Positions 1-8,082 of a stretch of 64,000 nucleotides of DNA are shown here, piece by piece; position 1 is the first letter of the stretch, and every line of letters starts with the position of its first letter. The notes under the pieces are model-generated. The model was given only the letters and a program-made list of their open reading frames with translations. It was not told where the DNA came from and did no database searches. The stretch comes from an uncultured Xanthomonas sp. (GTDB taxonomy: Bacteria > Pseudomonadota > Gammaproteobacteria > Xanthomonadales > Xanthomonadaceae). The stretch is from positions 41,811 through 105,810 of the forward strand of contig CALTTS010000012.1 in NCBI GenBank assembly GCA_943912265.1. Direction: 5' to 3'. Made by a program: the position numbers and the translations under genes.

Positions 1-26
1 GCCGCCCCGCCCGTTCGAGACCGCCG

Positions 27-1082
27 ATGGATGCCGCCGTACCCGTGATGCCCCTGGATTGCAGCTTCGCCGAGTCCGACTGGCACCGGCTGGCGCAGGC
101 CTGGCACGCGGTGGCGCTGTCCGCCGAGGTCGGCCAGGAGCCGTTCAAGGCCACCCTGCTGGACGAGCCGCTGGTGCTGTACCGCCTCGGCGGCGAGCTG
201 GTCGCCGCGCGCGACGTCTGCCCGCACCGCGGCGTGCCGCTGACGCTGGGCTGGGCCGACGGCCAGGGCGTGGTGTGCCCGTACCACGGCCTGCGCTTCG
301 GCGAGGGCGGGCGCTGCAACCGCATCCCGGCCAGCCCCGGCCAGGCCATCCCGGCGAAGATGCGCCTGCGCACCTACGCGGTGGCCGAGCGCTACGGCCT
401 GGTGTGGGTGTGCCTGGCGCGCGCGCCGCTCGAAGCGGGCGAGCAGCCGGACATTCCGCCGATGCCGCACTGGGACGATGCCGGCTTCCAGCGGATCAAC
501 TGCCCGGCCTTCGACATCGCCGGCTCGGCCGCGCGGCAGATGGAGGGCTTCCTCGACGTGGCCCACTTCGCCTGGGTGCACACCGAGACCTTCGCCAGCG
601 CCGACATGACCGAGGTGCCGCCCTACGTCACCACGCCCACGCCCACCGGTTTCATTGCCGATTACCTCAGCGACATCCCCAACTATCCCAAGGGCTTCGT
701 GCCGGATGCGCCGCCGCCGCCGGGCTTCCAGTGGCTGCGCCATTTCGAGGCGCACCTGCCGTTCACCGCCACGCTCACCATCCATTTCCCCACCCCCGGC
801 GAGAAGCTGGTGATCATGAACATGGCCTCGCCGGTGTCGGCGCACCGGACCCGGCTGTTCGTGCCGATCGCGCGCAACTTCAACGTCGACGGGCCGGTGG
901 AGGAGGTGCATGCCTTCAACCTGAAGGTGTTCTCCGAGGACCGCGCGATGGTGGAGACGCAGAAGCCCGAATACCTGCCGCTGGACCCGCTGCTGGAAGT
1001 GCACATCCCGGCCGACCGCAGCTCCATCGCCTACCGCCGTGGCCTGCGCGCGCAGGGCTACAGCGATTTCTTCCTGCGCTGA
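27..1082 (+). CDS. hpxD: Rieske 2Fe-2S oxygenase, HpxD-like
   Basis: Rieske non-haem iron oxygenase, the terminal component of a two-component monooxygenase. The N-terminal Rieske cluster motif is Cys65-X-His67 with Cys84-X2-His87; the catalytic domain has the iron motif Asp177-X2-His180-X4-His185. A length of 351 aa fits the vanillate-demethylase/HpxD group, which uses one reductase encoded alongside, as here. ATG 27 is taken as start; Met8 at position 48 is possible, and only 26 bases are visible upstream. In Klebsiella, HpxDE is reported to act in hypoxanthine-to-xanthine oxidation. Placing this gene in a purine-degradation cluster makes that substrate likely, but it is an inference, because a VanA-type aromatic demethylase would show the same motifs. 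Confidence 0.78.
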   Translation: MDAAVPVMPLDCSFAESDWHRLAQAWHAVALSAEVGQEPFKATLLDEPLVLYRLGGELVAARDVCPHRGVPLTLGWADGQGVVCPYHGLRFGEGGRCNRIPASPGQAIPAKMRLRTYAVAERYGLVWVCLARAPLEAGEQPDIPPMPHWDDAGFQRINCPAFDIAGSAARQMEGFLDVAHFAWVHTETFASADMTEVPPYVTTPTPTGFIADYLSDIPNYPKGFVPDAPPPPGFQWLRHFEAHLPFTATLTIHFPTPGEKLVIMNMASPVSAHRTRLFVPIARNFNVDGPVEEVHAFNLKVFSEDRAMVETQKPEYLPLDPLLEVHIPADRSSIAYRRGLRAQGYSDFFLR

Positions 1083-1096
1083 GGGAGGCGGACACG

Positions 1097-2047
1097 ATGG
1101 CATTGCTGCAGGTGGTCGTGGCCGACATCGCCGGACAGGGCGAAGGCAACCGCGCGCTGACCCTGGTGCCGCTGCTCGGCGAGCTGCCCGCGTTCGAGGC
1201 CGGCGCGCACGTGGACGTGCACCTGCCCGGCGGCCTGGTGCGCCAGTACTCGATCGCCAGCGCGCCGGCCGAGCACGGGCGGCATTACGTGCTGTGCGTG
1301 AAGCGCGCGCCGGATTCGCGCGGCGGCTCGCGCCACGTCCACGAGGCGATGGTGCCCGGCCAGCGGCTGTGGATCTCCGAACCGCGCAACCACTTCCCGC
1401 TGCAGCCCGACGGCCCGCACCTGCTGCTCGCCGCCGGCATCGGCATCACCCCGCTGCTGTCGATGGCGCAGGCGCTGGACGCGCGCGGCGAAGCCTTCGC
1501 CCTGCACCACTACGTGCGCGAGCGCGGCCAGGCGGCGTTCGCCGCGCGGCTGGCGCAGGGCTTCGTCCACGGCCGCGTCCGCGTGCATGCCGATGCCGAG
1601 GGCGAAAGCCCGCTGGCGCACGCGCCCGAGGAACTGGCCCTTCCGCGCGGCCACGTCTACCTGTGCGGGCCGGCCGGGTTCATGGACCACTTCACCGCGC
1701 TGGCCGAGGCGGCCGGCTGGCCGGCCGCGGCCATCCACCGCGAGCATTTCGATGCGGTGGACCTGGTGCGCGCGGACGACGCGCCGTTCGAGGTCGAGCT
1801 GGCTTCCAGCGGCGAGGTGATCGAGGTGCCGGCCGGGCAGAGCATCGCGCGGGCGCTCACCGAGGCCGGCATCCCGGTGGATGTGTCGTGCGAGCAGGGC
1901 ATGTGCGGCGCCTGCGTCACCGGCGTGCTGGCCGGCCTGCCCGACCACCGCGACTGCGTGCTCGGCGCGGCCGAACACGCCGCCAACGACCGCATGACCC
2001 TGTGCTGCTCGCGCAGCAGGTCGCCGCGCCTCGTGCTCGCGCTGTGA
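1097..2047 (+). CDS. hpxE: oxygenase reductase with C-terminal ferredoxin, HpxE-like
   Basis: Electron-transfer partner of the upstream Rieske oxygenase, of the phthalate dioxygenase reductase type (316 aa). In order: flavin-binding barrel with RQYSIAS (residues 49-55), NAD(P)H domain with GIGITP (114-119) and YLCGP (188-192), then a plant-type 2Fe-2S ferredoxin domain with Cys265, Cys270, Cys273 and Cys303 or Cys304. The start ATG 1097 lies 14 bases after the oxygenase stop and follows a GGGAGG ribosome-binding site. A much longer open frame in phase with it begins inside the oxygenase gene, but it has no family match before this ATG. It would deliver electrons from NAD(P)H through FMN to the Rieske centre. 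Assignment to HpxE rests on the cluster; VanB-like is the alternative. Confidence 0.8.
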   Translation: MALLQVVVADIAGQGEGNRALTLVPLLGELPAFEAGAHVDVHLPGGLVRQYSIASAPAEHGRHYVLCVKRAPDSRGGSRHVHEAMVPGQRLWISEPRNHFPLQPDGPHLLLAAGIGITPLLSMAQALDARGEAFALHHYVRERGQAAFAARLAQGFVHGRVRVHADAEGESPLAHAPEELALPRGHVYLCGPAGFMDHFTALAEAAGWPAAAIHREHFDAVDLVRADDAPFEVELASSGEVIEVPAGQSIARALTEAGIPVDVSCEQGMCGACVTGVLAGLPDHRDCVLGAAEHAANDRMTLCCSRSRSPRLVLAL

Positions 2048-2096
2048 GCGGCGCGGGCGCGATACTCGCCGACGATCCCCCGGACGCCCCCGCCGC

Positions 2097-3197
2097 ATGA
2101 CTTCCGTTTCCGCTTCGCCCGCGCCCGCCCGCCGCAAGGTCATCCTCGAGGACGACATCGACGGTTTCACCCCCGCGCAGCTGATGCTGCTGCAGTCGCC
2201 GGAGGTGGAGGTGCTCGGCCTCTCGGTGGTCAGCGGCAACATCTGGCGCGACGAGGCGCTGGCCCATGCCTGCCGGCTGCTGGAACTGGCCGGCCGCCCC
2301 GACATCCCCGTGCTGCCCGGCCCGGTGTTCCCGCTGCTCAATTCCGAGGCCGCCACCGAGCGCTGGGAGGCCCTGCACGGCAGGCTGCTGTGGAAGGGCG
2401 CGTGGACCAAGCAGTGGGTCGAGGGCGACACCGTGCAGAGCGCGCCGCGCTACCACGCCCACGACGTGGTGCCCGAGCTGGCGCTGGGCAACCCGTCGGT
2501 GGTGCGCCCGCGCGAGGAGCACGCCGCGCTGTTCATGCTGCGCATGGTGCGGCAGTACCCCGGCCAGGTCAGCATCGTCGCCACCGGCCCGCTGACCAAC
2601 CTGGCACTGGCGCAGTCGCTGGACCCGGCCTTCGCCGGCCTAGTCGGCGAGCTGGTGTACATGGGCGGCAGCCTCAACCCGCGCCAGCGGCGGGACAGCG
2701 TGTCGGCGGCGCAGTTCGCCCGCGAGTTCGTCAATTCGCCGCGGCGCGAGTTCAACATCCGCTGGGACCCGGAAGCGGCGCGCATCGTCCAGCGCGCGCC
2801 GTGGCGGAAGATCACGATGGTGCCGGTCGACCCCTCCACCGCCACCGAACTCACGCCCGCGCTGCTGGCGCGCATGGCTGCCGCCGACACGGCGACCGGC
2901 CGCGCGCTGCGCCGGCGCGAGCCGGGCTTCCCGATGTGGGACGAACTGGCCTCGGCGGTGTGGCTGCGGCCGGCGCTGGTGAGCGATGCGGCGGAACTGT
3001 ACGTGGACACCAACATCGAGCCCGGCGCCGGCTATGGCGACACGCTGTCGTGGGCGCCGGGCTACCAGCCGGGCCTGGGCGAGCGGTTGCAGACCGTGGT
3101 GCGCGAGGTCGACGTGGCCGCGTTCGAGGACCTGGTCGTGGCCTGCCTGACCCGGCCGCAGCCGCCCGCCGTCGGCGCGCCGTTGCCGCCGGTTTGA
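2097..3197 (+). CDS. nucleoside hydrolase family protein with degenerate metal motif
   Basis: Protein of the inosine/uridine nucleoside N-ribohydrolase fold (366 aa). Family features seen are a VSGN segment near residue 42, GPLTNLA, YMGG, an FNIRWDPEAA segment and WDELA near the C terminus. The N-terminal calcium/ribose motif, normally D-x-D-P-G-x-D-D, reads EDDIDGFT (residues 18-25), so several canonical aspartates are replaced. The protein is therefore either a divergent hydrolase or acts on another ribosyl-like substrate. It starts 49 bases after the reductase gene, in the same direction. A role in freeing purine bases from nucleosides fits the cluster but is an inference. Confidence 0.75.
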   Translation: MTSVSASPAPARRKVILEDDIDGFTPAQLMLLQSPEVEVLGLSVVSGNIWRDEALAHACRLLELAGRPDIPVLPGPVFPLLNSEAATERWEALHGRLLWKGAWTKQWVEGDTVQSAPRYHAHDVVPELALGNPSVVRPREEHAALFMLRMVRQYPGQVSIVATGPLTNLALAQSLDPAFAGLVGELVYMGGSLNPRQRRDSVSAAQFAREFVNSPRREFNIRWDPEAARIVQRAPWRKITMVPVDPSTATELTPALLARMAAADTATGRALRRREPGFPMWDELASAVWLRPALVSDAAELYVDTNIEPGAGYGDTLSWAPGYQPGLGERLQTVVREVDVAAFEDLVVACLTRPQPPAVGAPLPPV

Positions 3198-3335
3198 GCG
3201 GGCCGGCGTCGCGGCTTGGGCAGGTTCCGGCAGGCTTTCGCCGTCACCCCGGCAGGGCCGCGCGGGCTGCCGCCGGCTGTGCCTGTTCGGCCGCACGGCT
3301 GCCCGCGCGGCCATGATCGATTTCGGAGACCTCGC

Positions 3336-4784
3336 ATGAGCGCTTCACCCGCGATATCCATCCGCCCCGAATGGCAGCCCGGCATCGACCGCAATCTCGC
3401 CCTGCTCGGCGGCTACGGTGACGTGCTGGCCGGGTTCGCGCCGCCGGCCGCTGCGCCGGCGCCGCCGGCCGTGGCGCTGCCCGGTCGGGCCGTCGCCCGT
3501 GCCGGCGGCGCGCTGGCCCGTATCGAGGCGGCCAATCCCGCGCTGTGCGCGCTGACCCGCGTGCTCGGCGACCGCGCGCGCGCCGAAGCCGCCGCGCTGG
3601 ACGCCGCCCACGCCGCCGGCCTGCCGACCGGGCCGTTGGCCGGCACCACCTATGCGGTGAAGGACCTGTTCGACGTCGCCGGCCTGCCCACCACCGCCGG
3701 CGCGGCGATCCGCGCCGATGCGCCCCCGGCAGCGCGCGATGCCGAGGTGGTGCGGCGCCTGGGCGCGGCCGGCGCGGTGCTGGCCGGCACCGCCAACATG
3801 GACGAGTTCGCCTACGGCTTCGCCACCGTCAACGCGCACTTCGGCACCACCCGCAATCCGCACGATGCGCAGCGCCTGGCCGGCGGCTCGTCCGGCGGTT
3901 CGGCGGCAGCGGTGGCGGCCGGGCTGGTGGATTTCGCCCTCGGCTCGGACACCAACGGCTCGATCCGGGTGCCGGCCGCGCTGTGCGGCCTCTACGGCCT
4001 GCGCCCGACCCACGGGCAGGTGCCGCTGGACGGCGTGTTCCCGTTCGTCGATGCGCTGGACGTGGCCGGCCCGTTCGCGCGCACGCTGCCGCTGCTGCGC
4101 GCGGTGCACGCGGCGATGGCCGGGCGCGACGCCGGCCGGGTCGAGGCCGGCACGCTGCGCATCGCCCGGCTGGGCGGCTGGTTCGCGCGCAACCTCGACG
4201 CCGGTTTCGCCGCCGCGCTCGATGCGGTGTGTGCGCGGCTCGGCGCCACCCGGACCCTGGAGCTGCCCGAGGCCGAGCGTTCGCGCGCGGCCGCCTTCGT
4301 GCTCACCGGCGCCGAAGGCGGGCACCGCCACCGCGCCGCGCTGGCCACGCACGGCGCGGGTTTCGACCCGGCCACCCGCGACCGCCTGCTGGCCGGCCTG
4401 CGGCTGCCGGCGCCCGTCGTCCTCGACGCGCAGCGCTTCGCCGCCTGGTTCGTCGCGGCGATGGCGCGGCTGTGGGACACGGTGGACGTGCTGGTCGCGC
4501 CGGCGGTGCCGTGCGTGGCGCCGCGCATCGACGCGGACACCATCGAGATCGACGGCAGGCCGGTGTCGGCGCGCGCCAACCTCGGCATCCTCACCCAGCC
4601 GCTCGGCCTGGCCGCCTGCCCGGTGCTGGCCGTGCCGCTCAAGCGCCCCGGCCGCCTGCCGCTGGGCCTGCAGCTCGTCGCCGCGCCGGGCCGCGAGGAC
4701 CGCCTGTTCGCGGTGGCCGAGGCGCTGGAAAGCGCCGGCCTGACCGGCTTCACGCCACCGCCCGCTTTCGCGGAGAACGCCTGA
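3336..4784 (+). CDS. hpxY: amidase HpxY/AtzE type with fused HpxX/AtzG-like N terminus
   Basis: Amidase-signature hydrolase (482 aa) with the Ser-cisSer-Lys triad apparent as Lys109 (AVKDLFD), Ser185 (GGSSGGS) and Ser209 (SDTNGSIR). The 50 residues before the amidase domain contain PEWQPGIDRNLALLGGY (11-27) and a Pro/Ala-rich tail. This resembles the small AtzG/HpxX (DUF4089) partner that in other bacteria is a separate protein encoded just upstream; no such separate gene exists here. ATG 3336 follows GGAG at 3325-3328; the frame is open further upstream, but that part looks non-coding. The stop overlaps the next gene. Klebsiella hpxWXYZ acts in oxalurate/oxamate breakdown, so an oxalurate- or ureide-derived amide is the likely substrate. 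The fusion reading is an inference. Confidence 0.8.
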   Translation: MSASPAISIRPEWQPGIDRNLALLGGYGDVLAGFAPPAAAPAPPAVALPGRAVARAGGALARIEAANPALCALTRVLGDRARAEAAALDAAHAAGLPTGPLAGTTYAVKDLFDVAGLPTTAGAAIRADAPPAARDAEVVRRLGAAGAVLAGTANMDEFAYGFATVNAHFGTTRNPHDAQRLAGGSSGGSAAAVAAGLVDFALGSDTNGSIRVPAALCGLYGLRPTHGQVPLDGVFPFVDALDVAGPFARTLPLLRAVHAAMAGRDAGRVEAGTLRIARLGGWFARNLDAGFAAALDAVCARLGATRTLELPEAERSRAAAFVLTGAEGGHRHRAALATHGAGFDPATRDRLLAGLRLPAPVVLDAQRFAAWFVAAMARLWDTVDVLVAPAVPCVAPRIDADTIEIDGRPVSARANLGILTQPLGLAACPVLAVPLKRPGRLPLGLQLVAAPGREDRLFAVAEALESAGLTGFTPPPAFAENA

Positions 4785-6364
4785 TGCTGCACACCCTGCG
4801 TTCCCGCCGCGGCATGGCGGTGGCCCCGCACCACCTGGCCGCGCAGGCCGGCCGCGACGTGCTGCGCGAGGGCGGCAGCGCGGTGGAGGCGACGGTGGCG
4901 ATGGCCGCCACGCTGGCGGTGGTCTACCCGCACATGACCGGCATCGGCGGCGACGGCTTCTGGCTGGTCCGCGAGCCGGACGGCCGCGTGCACGCCATCG
5001 ACGCCTGTGGCCGCGCCGCGCACGCCGCCACGCTCGACTTCTACGCCGGTGCCGAAGCGATCCCGTGGCGCGGCCCGGGCGCGGCCAACACCGTCGCCGG
5101 CACCGTGTCCGGCTGGGCGCTGGCGCTGGCCGCCGATCACAACAGGCTGCCGCTGGCGCGGCTGCTGGAAGACGCCATCGCCCTGGCCCGCGACGGCGTG
5201 GCGGTCAGCGCCGGCGGCGCGCAGATCGCCCGGGCCAAGGGGCCGGAACTGCGGGTGCAACCCGGCGCTTATGCGGCGATCTTCGAGCCCGAAGGCCGGC
5301 CGCTGTGCGAGGGCGACACGCTGCGCCAGCCGCGGCTGGCCGACACCCTGCAGCGCCTGGCCGATGCCGGCCTGGACGATCTCTACCGCGGCGAGCTGGC
5401 CGCGGCCATCGCCGAGGACCTGGTCGCACTCGGCAGCCCGCTCGCCTTGGACGACCTGCACGCGCACCGCGCCGAAGCCAGCGTGCCGCTGCACGTGCGC
5501 CTGCGCGAGGCCACCCTCTACAACCACGCCCCGCCGACCCAGGGGCTGGCCTCGCTGCTGATCCTGGCCCTGTTCGAGCGCCTGCAGGCCGACACGGCCG
5601 ATGGCTTCGACCATCTGCAAGGCTTGGTGGAAGCCACCAAGCAGGCATTCCTGGTCCGCGACGCGGAGGTTGGCGACCCGGCCTACATGCGCCTCGACGC
5701 GCAGGCGCTGCTCGACGACGATGCCGCGCTCGACGCGCTGGCCGCGCGCATCGACCCGGCGCGTGCGCTGCCGTGGCCGCAGCCCTCGCAGGCCGGCGAC
5801 ACCTGCTGGTTCGGCGCCATCGACGGCGCCGGCCGCACGGTGAGCTGTATCCAGTCCACCTACTTCGAGTTCGGATCCGGGCTGGTGCTGCCGCGCACCG
5901 GCATCACCTGGCAGAACCGCGGCTGCAGCTTCCGCCTGGCCCGCGACGGCTGGAACGCGCTCCGGCCCGGCCGCAAGCCGTTCCACACCCTCAACCCGGC
6001 GCTGGCGGTGTTCGACGACGGCCGGGTCATGAGCTACGGCACCATGGGCGGGGAAGGCCAGCCGCAGACCCAGGCCGCGATCTTCAGCCGCTACGCCCGC
6101 TACGGCGTGCCGCTGCAGCAGGCGGTCACCGCGCCGCGCTGGCTGCTCGGACGCACCTGGGGCGAGGACAGCACCTCGCTCAAGCTCGAGGACCGCTTCG
6201 ACCCGGCGGTGGTGCAGGCGCTGCGCGAAGCCGGCCATGCGGTCGAGCTGCTGCCCGCTTTCACCTCGGTGACGGGCCATGCCGGCGCGCTGGTACGCCA
6301 CGCCGACGGCACCCTCGAAGGCGCCGCCGACCCGCGCAGCGACGGCCTCGTCGCCGGCTGGTAG
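4784..6364 (+). CDS. hpxW: gamma-glutamyltransferase-like oxamate amidohydrolase
   Basis: Ntn-hydrolase of the gamma-glutamyltranspeptidase superfamily (526 aa), made as a proenzyme that would cleave itself before a threonine. The likely nucleophile is Thr340 in GDTCWFGAID. Large-subunit landmarks near the N terminus are GGSAVEATVAM and TGIGGDGFWL; small-subunit landmarks are LNPAL and MGGEGQPQTQ. No signal peptide is visible, unlike periplasmic GGT, which favours the cytoplasmic HpxW type that hydrolyses oxamate to oxalate and ammonia. The start ATG shares one base with the amidase stop (TGATG), so the two are translationally coupled. A general gamma-glutamyltransferase is the alternative. 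Confidence 0.82.
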   Translation: MLHTLRSRRGMAVAPHHLAAQAGRDVLREGGSAVEATVAMAATLAVVYPHMTGIGGDGFWLVREPDGRVHAIDACGRAAHAATLDFYAGAEAIPWRGPGAANTVAGTVSGWALALAADHNRLPLARLLEDAIALARDGVAVSAGGAQIARAKGPELRVQPGAYAAIFEPEGRPLCEGDTLRQPRLADTLQRLADAGLDDLYRGELAAAIAEDLVALGSPLALDDLHAHRAEASVPLHVRLREATLYNHAPPTQGLASLLILALFERLQADTADGFDHLQGLVEATKQAFLVRDAEVGDPAYMRLDAQALLDDDAALDALAARIDPARALPWPQPSQAGDTCWFGAIDGAGRTVSCIQSTYFEFGSGLVLPRTGITWQNRGCSFRLARDGWNALRPGRKPFHTLNPALAVFDDGRVMSYGTMGGEGQPQTQAAIFSRYARYGVPLQQAVTAPRWLLGRTWGEDSTSLKLEDRFDPAVVQALREAGHAVELLPAFTSVTGHAGALVRHADGTLEGAADPRSDGLVAGW

Positions 6365-6398
6365 ACACCGGCCCGGACGCCGGCTGCCCGGCGCGGGA

Positions 6399-8000
6399 TC
6401 AGCCCTCGACTGCGCGCTGCAGCGCCGGCGTGCGCCAGCCGCTGGCGCTGCCCCACAGGTAGAAGCCCAGCCCGGCCGCCGCCACCGCCGCCAGGTCGAT
6501 GCCGTAGGGCAGGTAGCCGTGGCCGCCGAAGGTGGTGCTGCCGGCCCACGACAGCAGCGCCAGCGTGGGCAGGTAGGCGATCATCCACGCCGCGCCCCTG
6601 AGGTCGCGCGCGAAGCCCTGCCAGCCCTGTCTGGCCTGGTAGTAGAAGTACACCGGCAGGGCCACCAGCATCAGCACGATGATCTGCCCGGTCAGCGGCC
6701 AGCGCGCCCAGTACAGCAGCTCGGTGGCCATCACGAAGCCGATCCCGGCCACCACCGGCATGCCGGCCAGCCGGAACGGGCGGCGCGCGTCCGGCGCACT
6801 GCGGCGCAGCGACATCGCGCTGACCGGGCCGGTGATGTAGGAGATGATCGTCGCCACCGAGATCACCGCCGCCAGCGTGCCCCAGCCGCGGAAGAAGAAC
6901 AGGAACACGTACGACACCGCGAGGTTGAACACCATCGCCGCGCGCGGCACGCCCCAGTGCGGGTGCAGCGTGCCCAGCGCCGCCGGCAGCGTGCCGTTCT
7001 TCTCCATGCCGTAGATCATCCGCGCGGTGGTGGCGGTGTAGGTGATGCCGGTGCCGGACGGGCTGACGAAGGCGTCCACGTACAGCAGCATCGCCAGCCA
7101 GTGCAGGTTGACGATGATCGCCAGCTCGGCGAACGGCGAGCGGAAGTCGATGCCGTGCCAGCCGGCCTTGGCCAGCAGCTCCGGCGGCACCGCGCCGATG
7201 TAGGCCACCTGCAGGATCAGGTATACCACCGTGGCCAGCGCGATCGAGCCGAGCACCGCCAGCGGGATGCTGCGGCCGGGGTCGTGGGCCTCGCCGGCCA
7301 GGTTCACCGGGCTCTGGAAACCGTTGAAGCTGAACACGATGCCGGCGGTGGCCACCGCGGTGAGCACCGCGGCGAAGTCGGTGACGTGCGCGCCGCCGTG
7401 CAGGCCGACCGAGAAGTTCTCCCCGTGGAAGCCGCTGGCGATCAGCGCCAGCCCGGTGGCCGCCGGCACCACCAGCTTGAACACGGTGATGGCGGTGTTG
7501 GAGCGGGCGAACAGCTTCACGCTCCAGAAGTTGAGCAGGAAATACACAAGCACCAGCACCGCGGCGATCAGCAGGCCGTTGGTGGACAGCTCGCCGGCGC
7601 CGCCGGGGGCGTGCACGTACAGGTCCCGCGCCCACTGCCACGGCCACGAGGCCATGTATTGCACCGAGGCTTCCGCTTCCACCGGGATCACCGAAACGAT
7701 GGCGATCCAGTTGGCCCAGCCGGCGATGAAGCCGACCAGCGAGCCGTGCGAGTAGTGGCTGTAGCGGACCATGCCGCCGGATTCGGGGAACATCGCCCCG
7801 AGTTCGGCATAGCTGAGCGCGATGGAGGTGATGATCGCCGCGCCCAGCACCCACGCCCACACCGCGCCGGGGCCGGCCAGCCCGGCCGCGCGCCAGGCGC
7901 CGAACAGCCAGCCCGAGCCGATGATCGAGCCCAGGCCGGTGAGCATCAGGGCGAAGGGGCCGACGTCGCGGCGCAGGGGTGTTGCGGAGGGTGCGGACAT
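6399..8000 (-). CDS. APC-family amino acid permease
   Basis: Inner-membrane amino-acid/polyamine/organocation permease (533 aa) with about 12 hydrophobic segments. The first helix carries the APC hallmark GSIIGSGWLFG, followed by SYAELGAMFPESGG. It converges on hpxW with 34 bases between, and lies downstream of the desaturase gene on the same strand. ATG 8000 is preceded on its own strand by GAAAGG at good spacing, but that ribosome-binding sequence lies inside a long hairpin (8003-8043). The substrate cannot be read from sequence. A link to the neighbouring purine or amidase genes is possible but unsupported, since transport of amino acids is the family norm. Confidence 0.85.
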   Translation of the reverse strand: MSAPSATPLRRDVGPFALMLTGLGSIIGSGWLFGAWRAAGLAGPGAVWAWVLGAAIITSIALSYAELGAMFPESGGMVRYSHYSHGSLVGFIAGWANWIAIVSVIPVEAEASVQYMASWPWQWARDLYVHAPGGAGELSTNGLLIAAVLVLVYFLLNFWSVKLFARSNTAITVFKLVVPAATGLALIASGFHGENFSVGLHGGAHVTDFAAVLTAVATAGIVFSFNGFQSPVNLAGEAHDPGRSIPLAVLGSIALATVVYLILQVAYIGAVPPELLAKAGWHGIDFRSPFAELAIIVNLHWLAMLLYVDAFVSPSGTGITYTATTARMIYGMEKNGTLPAALGTLHPHWGVPRAAMVFNLAVSYVFLFFFRGWGTLAAVISVATIISYITGPVSAMSLRRSAPDARRPFRLAGMPVVAGIGFVMATELLYWARWPLTGQIIVLMLVALPVYFYYQARQGWQGFARDLRGAAWMIAYLPTLALLSWAGSTTFGGHGYLPYGIDLAAVAAAGLGFYLWGSASGWRTPALQRAVEG

Positions 8001-8002
8001 GG

Positions 8003-8043
8003 ATCGGGCCTTTCGGGCGCCACGACGGCGCGAAAGGCCCGAT
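8003..8043 (-). promoter_or_regulatory. leader hairpin covering the permease ribosome-binding site
   Basis: A 12-bp perfect outer stem (8003-8014 with 8032-8043), a 2-base bulge and a 5-bp inner stem (8017-8021 with 8027-8031) enclose a 5-base loop. On the minus strand it ends two bases before the permease ATG and contains the Shine-Dalgarno-like GAAAGG in the stem. On the plus strand it is followed by TTTT, so it could also end rightward transcripts, although no rightward gene ends nearby. Reading it as a translation-control element is an inference. Confidence 0.5.
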
Positions 8044-8082
8044 TTTCGCAGATGTGCGCCTTGCGGGGGCGCCTTGCGGGCG

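Noticed and set aside
3313..3339. Short ATG-started frame ending in the amidase start (ATGA)
   Set aside because: Eight codons only; most likely chance, although a leader peptide cannot be excluded.
8003..8046. Rho-independent terminator for a rightward transcript
   Set aside because: The T run suits the plus strand, but no rightward gene ends nearby; position before the permease start favours a leader structure.
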